Source of the DNA: Heterocephalus glaber
Taxonomy: Eukaryota; Chordata; Mammalia; Rodentia; Bathyergidae
Length of the DNA stretch: 64,000 nt
Assembly: GCF_000247695.1 (NCBI RefSeq)
Contig: NW_004624734.1
Span: forward strand, 11,205,699-11,269,698
Direction: 5' to 3'
Part shown: in pieces, positions 19,316 through 32,153 of the stretch
Numbering within the stretch: position 1 is the stretch's first letter
How the letters are laid out: every line of letters starts with the position of its first letter
The notes under the pieces: model-generated
The model's input: the letters and a program-made list of their open reading frames with translations, nothing else
Told to the model about the DNA's origin: nothing
The model's database searches: none
Translations under genes and position numbers: made by a program

Positions 19316-20189
19316 CCCTGGCCACCTGGGGTCCTCTCTGCGCTGGGTCTGAGCCGCTGGCTCTGGGGCCACCTTGGGGACCACTGGGTAGGCCACCAGA
19401 CAGTGGTGTCATGGGCTCAGCTGCTGCTGAAGGTTGTGGTGGTGGTGGGAGCCCTTGCTTCTCTTTCAACCTGGGTTTGAAGCAGGATGGGGGGGCGTGG
19501 GCAGTGTCCCAGCTGTCTGCCATGGTTGTTTCCGTCCTCCTCCCACGGGGTGACGGACCAAGTGTGTTCGGTCCAGACTGTTGAGCCTGTGGCTCACTTG
19601 GGGAGGCTTTGAACCAGCCTGTCCCTGTAGTTAGGATGTTTCAGGAGGAGGCCCTGGAGAGGCACAGGAGCCCCGGAGAGTTGGGTCGGGGGCTGAAGTA
19701 GGTTTGTTTCCTGTCAGGAGCCACACTCCAAGCCTGGCATGCTGTGTCCCGTGTAGCAGGGGGCTTCAGCTAGGGCCTCCCTGTGACCACTGGGCAGAAG
19801 GTGCTGGCCACAACCGGGCGTCTCTGGTCTCTGAGTACAAGGCCACTCCTGGCAAGTGATGACACCACATGCTGTGTGCCCGGTGCCGCAGGAAGCCCGT
19901 GGTGCCAAGGCCCCTGAGCTAGTCTGTGTGGGGTAAGTAGGGAAGGGTTCTTGGGGGAGATGACTCCTAGGTGGACTTGCGTGAGTGACTGAGTTTCCGA
20001 GTTTGGAGGGTTACAGGAAGGAAAGAAAAGAGGGTGTCCGGGTAGAGCCGAGTATGGTGGCCCAAGGACATCTGTCCCTGACGCTGTTGGGGTCAGTGTT
20101 TTCCGCACTTACTTGAATAAAGGTTTGTTCACCGAATTTCGGATGAAGCGAAACTGAGCAGGATGTGAACATGAGAGATGGAAAGTCAG

Positions 20190-20372
20190 AGCCAGTTGCA
20201 GTGGCACATGCCTGTACTCTCAGCTCCTCGGGAAGCTGAGGCAGGAACATAACAAGTTCAAGGCGAGCAAAGGTAAATTAGCAAGACCCTGTCTCAAAAA
20301 AATTAAAAAATGAGGGGGTCCATAGCTCAGTGGTAGAGCCCTTGCCTACTGTGCAGGGCTGGCCAGAGTCAT
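20190..20372 (+). repeat. B4-like composite SINE
   Basis: AGCCAGTTGCAGTGGCACAT, GACCCTGTCTCAAAAAA, then CCATAGCTCAGTGGTAGAGC and CTTGCCTACTGTGC. Confidence 0.85.
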
Positions 20373-21664
20373 AGGCATGGCCCTAGCCAGGTGCACATCC
20401 CGCCCCAGGTGTGGGTGGGAGGAGGTGGTGTCTGCGCAAGCAGTGAGGGAGGTCTAGACAGAGGTGAGGTTTCTGAGTTCTCTGTTGCACGAAGCAGCTG
20501 GGCTCTCACCGTAGCTCTTGACCTCGAAGATATCCTTGGGTCCTGCTGGCCCAGTGGGCCTCGGGCTGGTGGTGATCAGCAACTCGGAGGGTCCAGGTCT
20601 GGGCTCGGCCAAAGGCCCTGACACCCACTCACGATAGCGTTCTGCAGAGGAGGGGCAGCCTCATCCTGAGACATTGCTGTGTGGAGTTCGGAAGATGGGA
20701 AGCGATCACATGCAGGAAGCTACGGCTGGTCCAGACACAGCCCTGGAGGGCAACTTGGGGATCCCTCTGCCTCTTAGCTCTTGGCGGCACGGCTAGTATG
20801 TGTCGGTGGCCTCGCCCTGATCAGAGCAGAGCGCATGGACACTTGCAGGGAGCTCCTGCTGCAGCCACCAAGTGGTCACTGCGTTCATGCCCTGCTTGCC
20901 TGGATGTGTCCAGGGCTGACAGTGAACCCAAGCAGTGTCCTACTATGTAATTTTCCCTTCTGACTTATGGCAAAGTCCATTTCTCACCATAGAATGATAT
21001 GGCTTTTTATAAACAGCCTGTAAAACAAGTGGAGAGAAAACACCTCCTGGCAGCCTCCACCCCAGGACCCTGCGACTGCATTTCAGGCTCCTCTCATTCC
21101 TGAGGGAGTCTCCCCAAGGTGGGCGCACTGTGGACTCGGTGCCTATCCCGCCTCTTCCTGTGCCTGGTTGTAGTTGTAAAGGGTATCACAGAAGTTTTCC
21201 CAAAGCCCTGCTTCCCAGGCCCCTTGTTGGCAAGTAGCCCTGGGCAGGGAATGAAGTGACACAGGTGTGGGGCACCGGGAGGGACACCCACGGGGCGGGA
21301 CTCCCTCCCGGGGCTTTTTGACAGCCACATCAAAGTCCCAGAGGCAGGGTCCCTTCCCATCCTGTGGTATAGTGGAGCAGGGACCCTCTGGGAGGAGAGC
21401 AGTCCTGCTGAAGAGCATCAACTTGTTTCTCAGGAAGCCCATGCTGGCCTCTGACTACCTGTGGAGACAGGGTTCTTGACTCTTTGCTGTAGCATAGGAC
21501 AGTGTGGCCAGGGTTCTGTATGACCAGCAGTGTCTATGCCCATTCTTGTTCCTCCTGATCTGCTGCTTTGGGGGCTCTTCTGGGGCCAGGGCCCTGGAAT
21601 CTACATTTTCAAAAGCACCCTAGCTGCATAGACAAAATTGAGGATCAGAGGACTAGAAGCAGTG

Positions 21665-21857
21665 CTTTTTTTCTTCTTTTTGGTCCTGGGGATCGAGCTC
21701 AAGACCTTTGCATTGAACTATATTTTCAGCCCTTTTTATTTTGAGACAGGGTCTCCCAAAGTTGCTCAGTTGTCCAGGTTGGGATCAAGCTTGTGATCCT
21801 CCTGTGTCAGCCTCCTGGAGTGCTGGGATTACAGATTTGTACCACTGTACCCAGCTA
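21665..21857 (-). repeat. B4-like composite SINE
   Basis: Reverse ID part (GGTCCTGGGGATCGAGC) then reverse B1 part (TTTTGAGACAGGGTCTCCC to CACTGTACCCAGCT). Confidence 0.85.
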
Positions 21858-22476
21858 GAGCAGTGGGTTTTAAAGTGTTCCAGATCAGCAGCGTCTTTAC
21901 TGCTGGGACCAGGTTAGAAATGCTGGTTGTTGGGCTTCCCCCACACCTGCTGGGACAGTCGAGGTCTGTTTTACAGATCCCTCTGGTGACTATGAAGCAC
22001 CCTTGGCCAGAACCACCTGGTCAGATTATTTCTAGAGTGATTTTACAGGGTCTGCTGCAGCTGCCTCCCAGGGTGGAAGGAGCTTGGTTCTTGCAGGTGC
22101 CTCTGTTGCCACAGGTGACTCTTTGCCACCACACACACATCTCAGCCCTCGGACAGGAAGGCAGAGTCCTGGCAGCTGGTGTGTGAGGGCAATAAAAGGG
22201 TGCAGTGATGTAGAGGTGACCAGAGGGGGCAGGGCAGGTTGGACAGGGTCATGCGGGGAGAGGCCCTGGATCCTCGCTACTTTTCTCCCCCACTAGCATG
22301 GGCTGGCTGCTGTACATGAGAATTATCTTGTGAATTGTGCATGCTCAGTCTAAAAATGAAAAACTTTTGTCAAAAGTAAGAATAGAAGGAAATGTATGTT
22401 TGACATTGCTGGTGGGAACAACATACTGACCTTGCTCGGCTCTGTATCATTTGTGTGGTCAAGGGGTTTTAAAGTT

Positions 22477-22510
22477 GTGTGTGTGTGTGTGTGTGTGTAT
22501 GCGTGCACGT
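22477..22510 (+). repeat. (TG)n microsatellite
   Basis: About 24 bases of pure TG followed by degenerate GTATGCGTGCACGTGC. Confidence 0.9.
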
Positions 22511-22784
22511 GCTTAGCTGCTTTGTGTGTAGGGACCATGTGCAAAGGGACTGAGCATCCAGGAGGCCATAACTAGGGCTTCAAGTCGAACTTGCTTCATG
22601 AATAACACATGGTGTTGAATTTGCAGAGGAGAAATTACCTTCTCCACTTTGGACTTTAAAGGTTAATGAAGTGGTCTCTCCTTGATTTTGTAGTTCAGGT
22701 TCACATTCTGAGGAAATTAAAGATAGTGTTTTTCATTGTAAAGCTCTTTTCTTACTGCAGGTTAGGAAATATAAAGGAAATGAA

Positions 22785-22873
22785 GGGCTGGGGATTTAGC
22801 TCAGTGGTTCTGCCACCTGCCTTGCAAGTGGAAGGACCCGAGTTCGATCCCCGGTACCGGAGGTGGGGGGGGG
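22785..22873 (+). repeat. Young ID SINE, CTTGCAAG...GGAAGGACC variant
   Basis: GGGCTGGGGATTTAGCTCAG, CTGCCTTGCAAGTGGAAGGA; the tail is GGAGGTGGGGG instead of poly-A. Flanks AAAGGAAAT / GAAGGAAAT. Confidence 0.9.
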
Positions 22874-22919
22874 AAGGAAATTAAATTCACTCACTGTCTC
22901 AGCCAGCGAGGGATGCCAT

Positions 22920-23300
22920 GGTTAACATTTTGACACCAATGCTTTTCCTCCCTCCTGCACATGCCTCTCAAAGGCTGGGTCTCTCACATCTCTCACTGTA
23001 ACCTGCTTTTTCCTTTCATTTATGGTGTAGTGAGCACTTTCCTATGCCATTAAATATTCTTCTGCAGCATGAATTGGAGTGTCTATATGATGTTTTATTG
23101 TGTAGCTGTACTATTATCATCAGTACTGAGTTATTTTTGCCCCAGAATTCTAAACAATTCCACCACGAACATACTTGGTACAAAAGTATTTCAGCAAATG
23201 TTGTTTTAGTTCCTCAGAGTAAGTTCCTGGCAGGAAGTTCCTGGGTCAAAGGGCATGAATACTTTGAGGACTTTTGCTCTTGATTCTCCCTACTGCTGGA
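22920..23300 (-). mobile_element. Possible old L1 fragment, antisense
   Basis: GGGTCAAAGGGCATGAATAC with preceding AT-rich text resembles the reverse of an old L1 ORF2 3' part. Highly diverged, so the class is a cautious call. Confidence 0.4.
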
Positions 23301-23424
23301 TTTATAGGCCTTTCTTTTTTTTTTTTTTTGCATGAATTGCCCGATTGTGTCCTTTGCCCATTACGGCTGTGTTTAAGATGCAGTGCTCTCTGTTGCTGTT
23401 AAACACTGGAGATTTCTGTCTCCA

Positions 23425-23512
23425 CTGCTGGTGAAGTCCTGAGATGTGAACCCTGGGCCTCCTGCATGCTAGGCAAGTGCTCCAGTGTACCAGTGAGCTG
23501 CAAGCCCAGCCT
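23425..23512 (-). repeat. Old-type ID SINE
   Basis: GATGTGAACCCTGGGCC, GCATGCTAGGCAAGTGCTC and GTGAGCTGCAAGCCCAGCC in reverse. Confidence 0.8.
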
Positions 23513-24269
23513 GAGGTGATTTGTTTGTCTGTCTGAGTGGTGTCTTCCTTTGCGTTGGGAAGAGAGGAATGCCGTTTTGGGATTGTACTAGCAGGGGTGC
23601 CCGAGGGGTTGTGGAGGGGTGGGTAGAGATCACAGCTTGTGATGGGCAGGCAGGGGCTGCCTGGGCCAGGTGGTCCAGTACCAGGACTGGGCTCCGTCCT
23701 ATGGGCAGTGGAGCCTGTGGGCCTGACAGACAGCTGCTTCCGTGGCTTTGGTGTGAATGCTGTGGTCATTTACAGTTGAAGAGCACCGTGGGGAAGTGGG
23801 CCCCTCGCTAGTGTGTGCAGGGTGTGATAAAATCCGGGATGAGGAGGCTCTGGTGGCCCAGAGGTTGAGTGTGGCATGAGGGCCACCCAGTTCTTTGTTT
23901 CTCCTCCTGTTCTGAAGGCTTTTCCCGGCCCAGCTGCTCCTGTCTCTGGGGTGGGAGAAAGGCCGGGTAAATGGACTGCTAAGAGGCACATGTGTGCGCA
24001 GGATGTCTTGTGGTTGCCAGATGCAGGCTGGGGAAGGGGCCAAGGACCCTGGAGCGCTGTCCCTAAGGGTGACACTTGGCCTGGTCTTGAGCCAGGCTGG
24101 CAGAGGGGGTGTCTGCTGTGGAACAGGTACCTGAAAGCCTTGGGAATGTGAGGCAGCCTGGAGGTTGAGCCAGTGAAGGGTGAGGGTGCCCTGAGGTGAT
24201 TTACTTGGGATGCCTTGCTGGAGAATCTGAACCTCATCCTGATGGACGCGGGGCTGTCTGAAGATTTTT

Positions 24270-24356
24270 TTTTTTTTTTTTTTGGTACCGGGGATCAAAC
24301 TCGGGACCTTTCGCTTTCAAGGCAGGTGGTGGAACCACTGAGCTAAATCCCCGGCC
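24270..24356 (-). repeat. Young ID SINE with duplication
   Basis: Poly-T, GGTACCGGGGATCAAAC, to GCTAAATCCCCGGCC; flanks TCTGAAGATTTTT / TCTGGAGATTTTT. Confidence 0.95.
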
Positions 24357-24365
24357 CTCTCTGGA

Positions 24366-24597
24366 GATTTTTGTTGTTCTTAGGATTGAACTCAAGCCCT
24401 TTGTGCACTGAATAGGTACTATACTACTGAGCTACATTCGTAGCCCTGATGAATTTGTATTCTTTTAAGTTTTATTTATATTTATTTTGAGACAGACTCT
24501 TGCTAAACTGTCTAGGCTGCTCTCAAACTTGGGATCCTCTAGGATCCATCTGCCTCAGTCCCCCAAGTAGCTGGGGTTAGGAGTTTGTGCCTGGCTT
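24366..24597 (-). repeat. B4-like composite SINE
   Basis: Reverse ID part (AGGATTGAACTCAAG, GAGCTACATTCGTAGCCC), an AT-rich linker, and a reverse B1 part (TTTTGAGACAGAC to TGCCTGGCT). Confidence 0.85.
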
Positions 24598-25390
24598 AGG
24601 AGGATTTTGAGAAGTGAACGTTTAAGAGAAAACTCTGGCACCCATCTGGAGAATGTGCCAGGAGTGGGACAGAGAGGGGAGTCGGGCAGCTCGTGGCAGC
24701 CTGGACTAAGGCAAGAGCATCGGAGAGATCAGGACAACTGCTGAGGTTTCTGTGGTGGACAGCAAGGCTGAGAGGGCTTGGGGTTAGGGGCTCCACGGGT
24801 GCTGCTGCTGCTCCCTGCTGGAGGCCGGGGCTTTGGTTGAGGAGGCTGAGCAGGCTGGCTTGGATTCAGATGCGTTGGGCAGGTGGTCTGGGGTCTGCAG
24901 AGTAGGACTTCTCGGGGTGCAGACCTGAGAGTCACAGCTGGGGGTGCATGGGGAGTGGAAGGGGAGAGCTGCCCGAGGCCAAGGAGGTGGCAGCGCTGCC
25001 AGGGTCAGAGTGCTGGCTGTCAGGATTTCCCACGTCAGGAGGGGCCAGAGAACTGGTGGGACAGGAGGAGGAGCGGGTGCCAGCACACAGGGCCACCGGC
25101 CTGCAGACTCCCAGCTGTGGGCCTTGGGCAGCCACCTGCTTTCCGTCCCATGTTCCGCCTCTAGTGAGGTCTTGGGGGAGACTGGAAGGCTGCAGAGATC
25201 TGATCACTCCAGGCTTCAGGTAGGACCAGATGGGGCTGGGGGTCCGGAGCTCAGGTCAGCCACAGAGGGCCCAGATAGTGCTACGGAGGGTGACAGCCTT
25301 TAGGGCCACTAGAGTTCCCTTTCTGTATTTGACGAAAGGTGTCTCCTCTGACCTTGGTGCTCCTAGCCTGATGGACCCTAAATGCTTTTT

Positions 25391-25467
25391 TTTGGTACCG
25401 GGGCTCAAACTCGGGTCCTTGTGCTTTCGGGGCAGGCAGCGGAACCACTGAGCTAAATCGCTGGGCC
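25391..25467 (-). repeat. Young ID SINE with duplication
   Basis: GGTACCGGGGCTCAAACTCG to GCTAAATCGCTGGGCC; ACCCTAAATGCTTTTT on both sides. Combines a CCCGAAAG body with AAGGACC, a mix of subfamily states. Confidence 0.95.
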
Positions 25468-25724
25468 ACCCTAAATGCTTTTTTGAGCTCAGAGGTGCAG
25501 CTGTTGGCCAGGGTTGGAGTAAGGATCCCTGGTGACTTGCCACATTCCCAAACCTCTTTGGGAGGCAGGAGTTGTTTCTGCAAGATAGAGGACTGCCTGT
25601 TGGTCTTGGTTTCCTTTCTTTTTTTCTTCCCTTTTGTTGTCAGAATAAATGCTGTCAAGGCTTATTGAATAGCAACCAGGAAGTTGGGGACTCATTTCTG
25701 TGCAGAATGAAAAGGTTGAGAGAA

Positions 25725-25900
25725 GGTGAGAGGGCTGAGCCTTGACTGAGCCCCTGCTGGGAGCCAGGCACCCCACTGGGGCTTTGTAGCTGCCTCCTTT
25801 TTTGTCCTCGCTTTGATATCCTGTGGAAGGAAGAAGTTGCTGGGCCCCATTTTGCAGATTAGGAAACTGAGACTCATGGACTAAGATAAAGAAACACCCC
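25725..25900 (-). repeat. MIR relic
   Basis: GGGCCCCATTTTGCAGATTA followed by GGAAACTGAGACTC, preceded by TGAGCCCCTGCTGGGAGCC; the order of a reverse MIR. Confidence 0.7.
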
Positions 25901-26335
25901 AGAGAGCTAGGTGCATATTTTCTTGGTCATTGGCTGCTTGGAGAAACGTCTTCCTTAAAATCCAAGCTCAGACTCTGTAGGGCACTGACTCGGCCTTGGT
26001 GGGCTCAACTGTCCTGTGAAGGTTGGAGGTCCTGCACCCATGTGGGGGGGCCGGGATAGGGGGTACTGCTCCCCCTGGTAACCAGCCTCCGGGCCAGCCA
26101 GTAGCCCCAGAGGAAGGGGCTGGGTTGCCTCAGAGGGCTCTGAAACCAGCGCTTCCGGGGTTGGGGGAGGGAGCAGCTGGCCTCCTTCACCCCCTCTCCC
26201 CAGAGCGGCAGGAAGCTGAGAATCAGGGCTAATTGCAGTGGGTGGGGAGGGCGAAAGGTGGGTCTGATGTAATTAGCAGAGTTGGAGTTCTGCCAGGGCA
26301 GTGGAGACTCAAAGGCAGAGGGCTGGGAAGAGAGT

Positions 26336-26402
26336 GCCTGTGTGTGCGTGTGTACGTGTGTGTAGATGCACTTGTGTGCACGTGTGTCCATGCATTCACA
26401 CA
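26336..26402 (+). repeat. Degenerate TG-rich repeat
   Basis: GTGTGTGCGTGTGTACGTGT and following alternating purine-pyrimidine sequence, interrupted. Confidence 0.75.
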
Positions 26403-27924
26403 CTGTCTGGTCCCTGTTGTCTCCTCCCCTGGCCTTGAGTTGGTACCTTGAGTTGCCAGGGGTTTTCCTTCTGTCCTGGAGCCGCCACACTCTCCCTTGG
26501 CTTCTGGAAAGGAGAGAGCTCTGGGTGAGGGCGTCTTGCGTTTTGCCCCGGGTGCTCAGGATGCCCCCCCGGGCCCCAATGGCCACTCCTGCTCTGCTCT
26601 GTTCTGCACAGCAGTGGGCTCAGAGGCTTAGAACTCAGTCCCTGGGCTTCAGCCCAGAGGCTTGCTTGCCTCCTTAGTTTACATCTCTGGACCTTTTTCT
26701 AGGCTCCTGTCTTTCCTCTGAATTGCATTTCCTCCCACTCCCCCCAACAGTGTTTCTGATACAGTCTCTTACTGTGTAGACCCTGACTGCACTGTGTGCT
26801 CAAGTTTTCTCTTAATTCACAGCTGTTCGTTTAAAAAGAGTTGTGTGAAAAAAAAGTTGTTTGTCACCAGAGGTATGATGCGTAGAAGTGACAAGGCCAC
26901 TGGTGATGGGATGGGAATTGTGGTGACCCCGATCACAGGGTGAGAGAGGGCTTGAGTTTGTTGTGTTCCAGCAGAATCATGGCTCCAACCACACGTGCTC
27001 TGCCCTGCAAAGCCAGGAGCGAGCTGAGCTTGTTCAGCTCCCAGCGAGAGCCCTGCTTGTGAGCAGTCACCTTTGAGAACGCGAATGACTGATAGAAACG
27101 TTTTCCCCAGCTGACCCTCAACGCCAGAAGTAGAAAGTAGTAAGAGGTACCGGTTCCCTTTGTGACAAAAAGGAGGGAAATGGATTGCTCAGGGTTTCAA
27201 ACTGGGGGGAAAAATCTTCTCTCTTTTGCCTTGAGTTCGGGTGTCAGTGCCAAGGGCAGCACGTTTGATGTTATAACTGGTTTGTCAGAGGCATCGAAGA
27301 ACTTGCCCAGGCAAGCTTGGCTGCTCCGTAAAGCTGGCGGGTTGCATGGCACACGTCCAGGGCTAATAACAGTTTTTGTTACTCAACTGTTCCTTTTGGA
27401 AAGGCAGAGAATTTCTGCTGCTTTGCTGTGGCATTCAGGGTTCTTGGTCCTTTCTGAGATCATTTCAGTCTTATTTTTGCAGTAATGGGAGGAAGAGCGA
27501 GGTACCAAGGAAGTGCTCTTGTCTTAATTGGTGGGTTCAGCGAGACCTGCAAGGAGGTCTGCACCCTGGATCTCCCGATTCCGAGTTTGTTGGTGATAGT
27601 TTGAGGGAATGTAAAGGGATGGGGCTGCCAAGTGCAAGTGTGCACTGCAAGAGGTCTGTTGGTTTGGGGTTGGGTTTTCAGCAGGTTAAGGGTCGAGGGT
27701 TGGTGGCCTAAAAATTGAGGCGCTCTCTGGGGGCAGACACAGGTGCAGGGTCCCTTCAGAGAGAAGTCTCCCAGTCTCCCGGCCTGCCACTGGCTGCCTT
27801 TGGCCTTGCTGATGAGGTCATCAGTGGGTTTGCTTTCTCAGTGGATGGTCTGGAAGGTGAAGCCAGGGGACAGAGGACAAGGTGGTAGGTGGGATAGCAG
27901 CCGTGGGGGAGCTGGACTACAGTG

Positions 27925-28090
27925 TCAGCTTGGGTCCTTTAACTTGGCCATGGGTCTAGAAACTCATGTGTCACTATTCCTAGCAGTGGGACTTAGGGCG
28001 TATCATTTAGCCTTGACTGTAAAATGTGAGTAATAATTACCTTATGGGTTTTGGGGAGGCTCAAATGAAATAATAAGTTTCTGGAGTCAG
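27925..28090 (+). repeat. MIR relic
   Basis: GTGGGACTTAGGGCGTATC, TTTAGCCTTGACTGTAAAAT, then GTGAGTAATAATTACCT and GGCTCAAATGAAATAATAAG follow the MIR order. Confidence 0.65.
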
Positions 28091-28449
28091 TAAGGTCTTG
28101 TGTCCCAGGCTGACTTTGTGGGGAGCTGCAAACCTCCTGTCCAAGGTCAAGCTGTGGGTTCCTTCAGGTTCACCCCTTGGGTTTGCGGCCTGGCCATTGC
28201 TTGCCTCTGAGAGTCCTTTTTATCTGACCATGGGGATGTTGACAGTGCCCACCTGGGAGGTGGCAGGCGGGCTAAATGAGAGCCTTGTACTGGTACCATG
28301 CTGTAGCAATGCTGGTTGGGAGGCAAGAATGCCCAGTTGTCTGGCAGAGGGGTGGAGGGCAGGCCCACCTCCAGGCCGTGCTTTGGTTCATTTAGTCCTG
28401 AGCCTACTATCAAAGGGCCCTTCCAAGGGCAGCCTGCTCTGATACATTA

Positions 28450-28486
28450 GGATTAGTGGAGTATGTGTGCACACGTGTGTGTGTGT
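28450..28486 (+). repeat. Short TG-rich repeat
   Basis: GTATGTGTGCACACGTGTGT followed by GTGTGT. Confidence 0.7.
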
Positions 28487-29363
28487 CTCTTGCCCTGCAC
28501 ATTTTTCTGTGTGATGTTTTCGTTTTGAGCTTACGGTGTGCTGTGAGCGTCTCACACACCATCTCTCAAGGGAGAGCCACATAACAAGACTCTTGTAGAA
28601 CAGGCACTGGATCGTTTTCTGTTTGTCTCTCACCACACCAGCATGGAGACACATCTGGCTTCAGTGTGTTAATAACTTGATGCATAAGTGTGTAAGCTGC
28701 TACTTGGGTGGAGTAAATAATTCAGAGTCATCTCATTCAGGGAAGACTGTATTGCCCTGGGCAGGGATCCTAGCTCTAGGCTGCAGTGACCCTCCAAAGG
28801 GCCTGACCTATTGCCCCTTCTACACTGTTGAATAATTGGAGGACCCAGGCCTGACTTATTCACCCTGTTCCTGACACAGGGAATTCAGGCCCTGAGTGCT
28901 TAGGAGATGCAGCCCCCCCCCCACCCTGCCCCGCAAGGTTTTGAATTCCCCTTTTAGGGCCCTGCTGTTTTCACACCAACCTGCAGGCTTTTCAGGCTTT
29001 TCTTGTGCTGTTGGCTTTGTTGATGGAAATGCCATATGTCAGGTACCAGAGGCTCAGTCTCTGGGGGGTGGAAATTAAATTGATTGTTTTCAACTTTGTC
29101 TTGCCAGCTCGCCTCCCCTGAGCTTTCTAGCTGTTTAGGTTTAATGTTCTTAAAACTAAAAGACAAAACAAAAACAAAATCCCTTAGTTGACCAGACAGG
29201 TTCATCTCCTGCTCTTGTAGCTGGTGTAACTATATCTTGTAAAGTGTGGAATTGTGGCTACATGATTGTGGAAACAAGCAGTTTAGGGATTTTTTTGGGG
29301 GGGTGCTAAATTGATCTTGTAGCCTCCTGTTTTGGGGGTAAGGATTTGTGGCATTTGAATTTT

Positions 29364-29444
29364 TTTTTCTGGTACCAGGGATTGAACTCAGGACCTTGGG
29401 CTTGCCAGGCAGGCAAGGTGCTGCTGAGCTATATCCCTGGCCTC
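29364..29444 (-). repeat. ID SINE with duplication
   Basis: GGTACCAGGGATTGAACTCA to GAGCTATATCCCTGGCC; flanks TGTGGCATTTGAATTTT / TGTGGCATTGAATTTT. Confidence 0.95.
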
Positions 29445-29471
29445 TGTGGCATTGAATTTTATATTTTTGTG

Positions 29472-29566
29472 TTTTTTTTTTTTTTTTTTTTGGTACTGGG
29501 GATTGAACTTGGGACCTTGTACTTGCAAGGCAGGCAGCGGCACCACTGAGCTACATCCCCGGCCCC
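29472..29566 (-). repeat. ID SINE
   Basis: Poly-T of about 20, GGTACTGGGGATTGAAC to GCTACATCCCCGGCCCC. Same orientation as its neighbour 28 bases away. Confidence 0.9.
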
Positions 29567-30795
29567 ATTTGAACTTTATAGACAGCTTGCAAAATTGCAG
29601 TTTTCATGGGCTGAGATGTGGGTACCCAAGCTTGAGATGGCAAAGGAAAGACGAGTCAGTGGTTTCTGTGACCCTGGGCCATCCGGATGACCTTCCAGGG
29701 CACTTGATATAAATGTGGTTCTCCATGAGGGGACCGGATGGGGCTGAAGTGTGGGCCACCTGGGAAAGTAGAGTGGCTTGGATCTGACTCTCATTTCCTG
29801 TCCTATCTTTTCCTTGCTTCTTCCTTAGGGATTCAAACTTTGGTCTAGCTGCCTCTGCCTCATTTGGCCTTTGGGTCCTGCACCCCAAGGGGGCCTCAGG
29901 AAGTGTCCTGCCCATCAGTCGTGGCTCTGCCGTGCCCTCCCTGCTTGGCCTCTGCAAGGCTCCTTATTTTCTCTGCAAGTGAGAATCCCCAGGACTGCCA
30001 GGGCACAGGCAGGCTGGGAGACGGGTGTGACCAGCGCCTCTCCTCCAAGCTCTTTCCTCCAGTGGAGGTGACAGCCGGATTCAGCTCCCTGGGTTTTGGT
30101 AATTCGAAGAGAGACAAGAGACCAGAGGACAGAGGAGAGACACTTAGCTTGGCCCCCCGCTGCCTGCAGAGCTGGTGCCTGGCGAGAGTGGTGCCTCAGA
30201 GCTGGTTTCGTGACAACCTCCACCCGCCCTCTGCCTGTGAGCTAATGGTTCTCATTATCGCTGTCCTCACACCTCTCAGCTCCCACTTGCTCTCCGAGTC
30301 CCAGGGGCAGGAACTCTGGTGCCTGCTTGCACTCACTGACTCTGCCTGCGTCTGCTGAGCTGATGCTTTTCTAGGAGCAGCTTCATGGCCAGCCGCCACC
30401 CTCCCTGGCCCTGACTGCAAGGCCTACCTGAGAAGTCCCCAGCGCAGGGGTCTGTGCTGGGCTGGAGCTGGCTGCTCTTTATGGCTCCTTGTATTGAAAC
30501 TCTGGATCTTTATCAGTCCCCAGGTTCAAAAGGTGGGGTGCAGCGGTTTCTAAAGGCAAAGCCATTTTGACAAGCCTTTTGTTTGATCTCTCCTTCAAGC
30601 AATGTTCTTAACAGAAAGTGAGTGGAGTGTGACCAGTGGAGCTGTCCCTCTTTCTTTCTTATTCTGACTAATTCAGGGTTTGCCTTGCGCTAGGAGTTTG
30701 AAGTCAGGACCTCATCCACCCCCTCCTCCAGATTTACTGGATTGGGATTTGTGGGGCACGTGGTAGAAAGAGGTATTCTGACACTAGAGTTATTC

Positions 30796-30881
30796 ATTTC
30801 TTTTTCTGGTACCAGGAATCAAACTCAGGACCTTGCACTTGCCAGGCAGGCGCTGTGCCACCGAGCTAAATCCCCAGCCCT
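30796..30881 (-). repeat. ID SINE
   Basis: GGTACCAGGAATCAAACTCA, CTTGCCAGGCAGGCGC, GCTAAATCCCCAGCCC in reverse. Confidence 0.9.
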
Positions 30882-32153
30882 GAGGTACTTTTATTCTTTT
30901 TTTTTTTTTTCCACTAGAATTTACAGGTCATGTGAGTTCCTGGGCCTGTTTGAACACCTAGGTCCGTCTCCTGGACATGGCCAGTTGTCAGGAATAGGAT
31001 CCCCTAAATCAGCCGTCGCTGTGGCCCCCGTGGTGGTTGGCACCCTGGGAGGCCCCAGAGGGTTAGGAGCAGCTAGGAGGAGTTAGGAGAGGAAGTCATG
31101 GTGTGACCTCTTAATCCAAGGGCTATTCAGATTTGGTTGGAGAGTTCAGAGAGTGGGAAGGGGTAAATTCCAGAGGAGGCTGGGGGAAAAAAAAAAAGAA
31201 TGCTCAGGAATATGTAACTTTGGTTCTTTCCAGAAGCTGCGTAGTTTTAGAAATCATCCCGATTTTTAAGAAGCGAGGAACTCAGGCAGTTCCAGTTTGT
31301 GGGGTACAGGTTCATCGGTGTGAGCCGAAGTGTTCTGGAGATGGCGGCTGGGGAGGGCCGCGTGGCAGTGTGCGTGTGTGAAACGCCCTGAGCTGAACCC
31401 AGAAAGGCTAAATGTTAAGTTTTGCGTTACGTACATTTTGCCACAGTTCAGAAAGAAAAGGAAAGAACCCAGTTAGGGCTTTTTTTTTCAGCAAGAAGGT
31501 TTGTATTGTGAGGATGGTAGGTGATTGAAAGAACTGACCGAGTTGTGTTCCCAGGGTCTCACATGAGGCCTGGAACACAGGTGCCTGGTGGAATGGCCCA
31601 GCTCTGGGAGCTTCCAGAACATTCCAGGCTGGGGCCGCCATTGTGAAGGTAGTGGTAGGCCTTAGGGGGCTGCTGCTCAAGTCTTTGTATCCTTTTCTTC
31701 CATCTTCACCTTTACAAGATAGCTTTTATTAATGCCTCAGAGAGGAGGAGATGGCAGCTCAGAGAAATTAGGGAGGCTGGTAACCTTGACAAAGCCTTGA
31801 ATCTAAAACAGCAAGTGTCTGAGTCCAAGGACTGACCTCCTCCTTTATTTCAGGAAACCCTGTTCTCCCAGCTTTAGTTTTGATGGTGATGGGACCCAGG
31901 CAAAGGAAGCCAGGTGTTTCTACCCTGCTCTCTGGGCTTTGGAAACCTATTGATTTGAACTTTTTAATACTTATTTAGGCTCTGGGTACCCTGTCATTGA
32001 TGATACCAGTGGCTGGCTTCCTGCATGATACCAGGAAGGAGACTTAGGTGCAGGTTGGCTGTGGGCTTGGCCTTCTGGTGTCCCAACAGTGGTGATTTGG
32101 AGCAGCCAGTTAGAAAGCCGAGAGGCCGGATGGGTGAGCACCCTGGGTACCTG

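Noticed and set aside
23699..24298. 199-codon minus-strand frame
   Set aside because: Its N-terminus is translated from a poly-T/ID SINE and the rest overlaps another open frame; no homology recognised.
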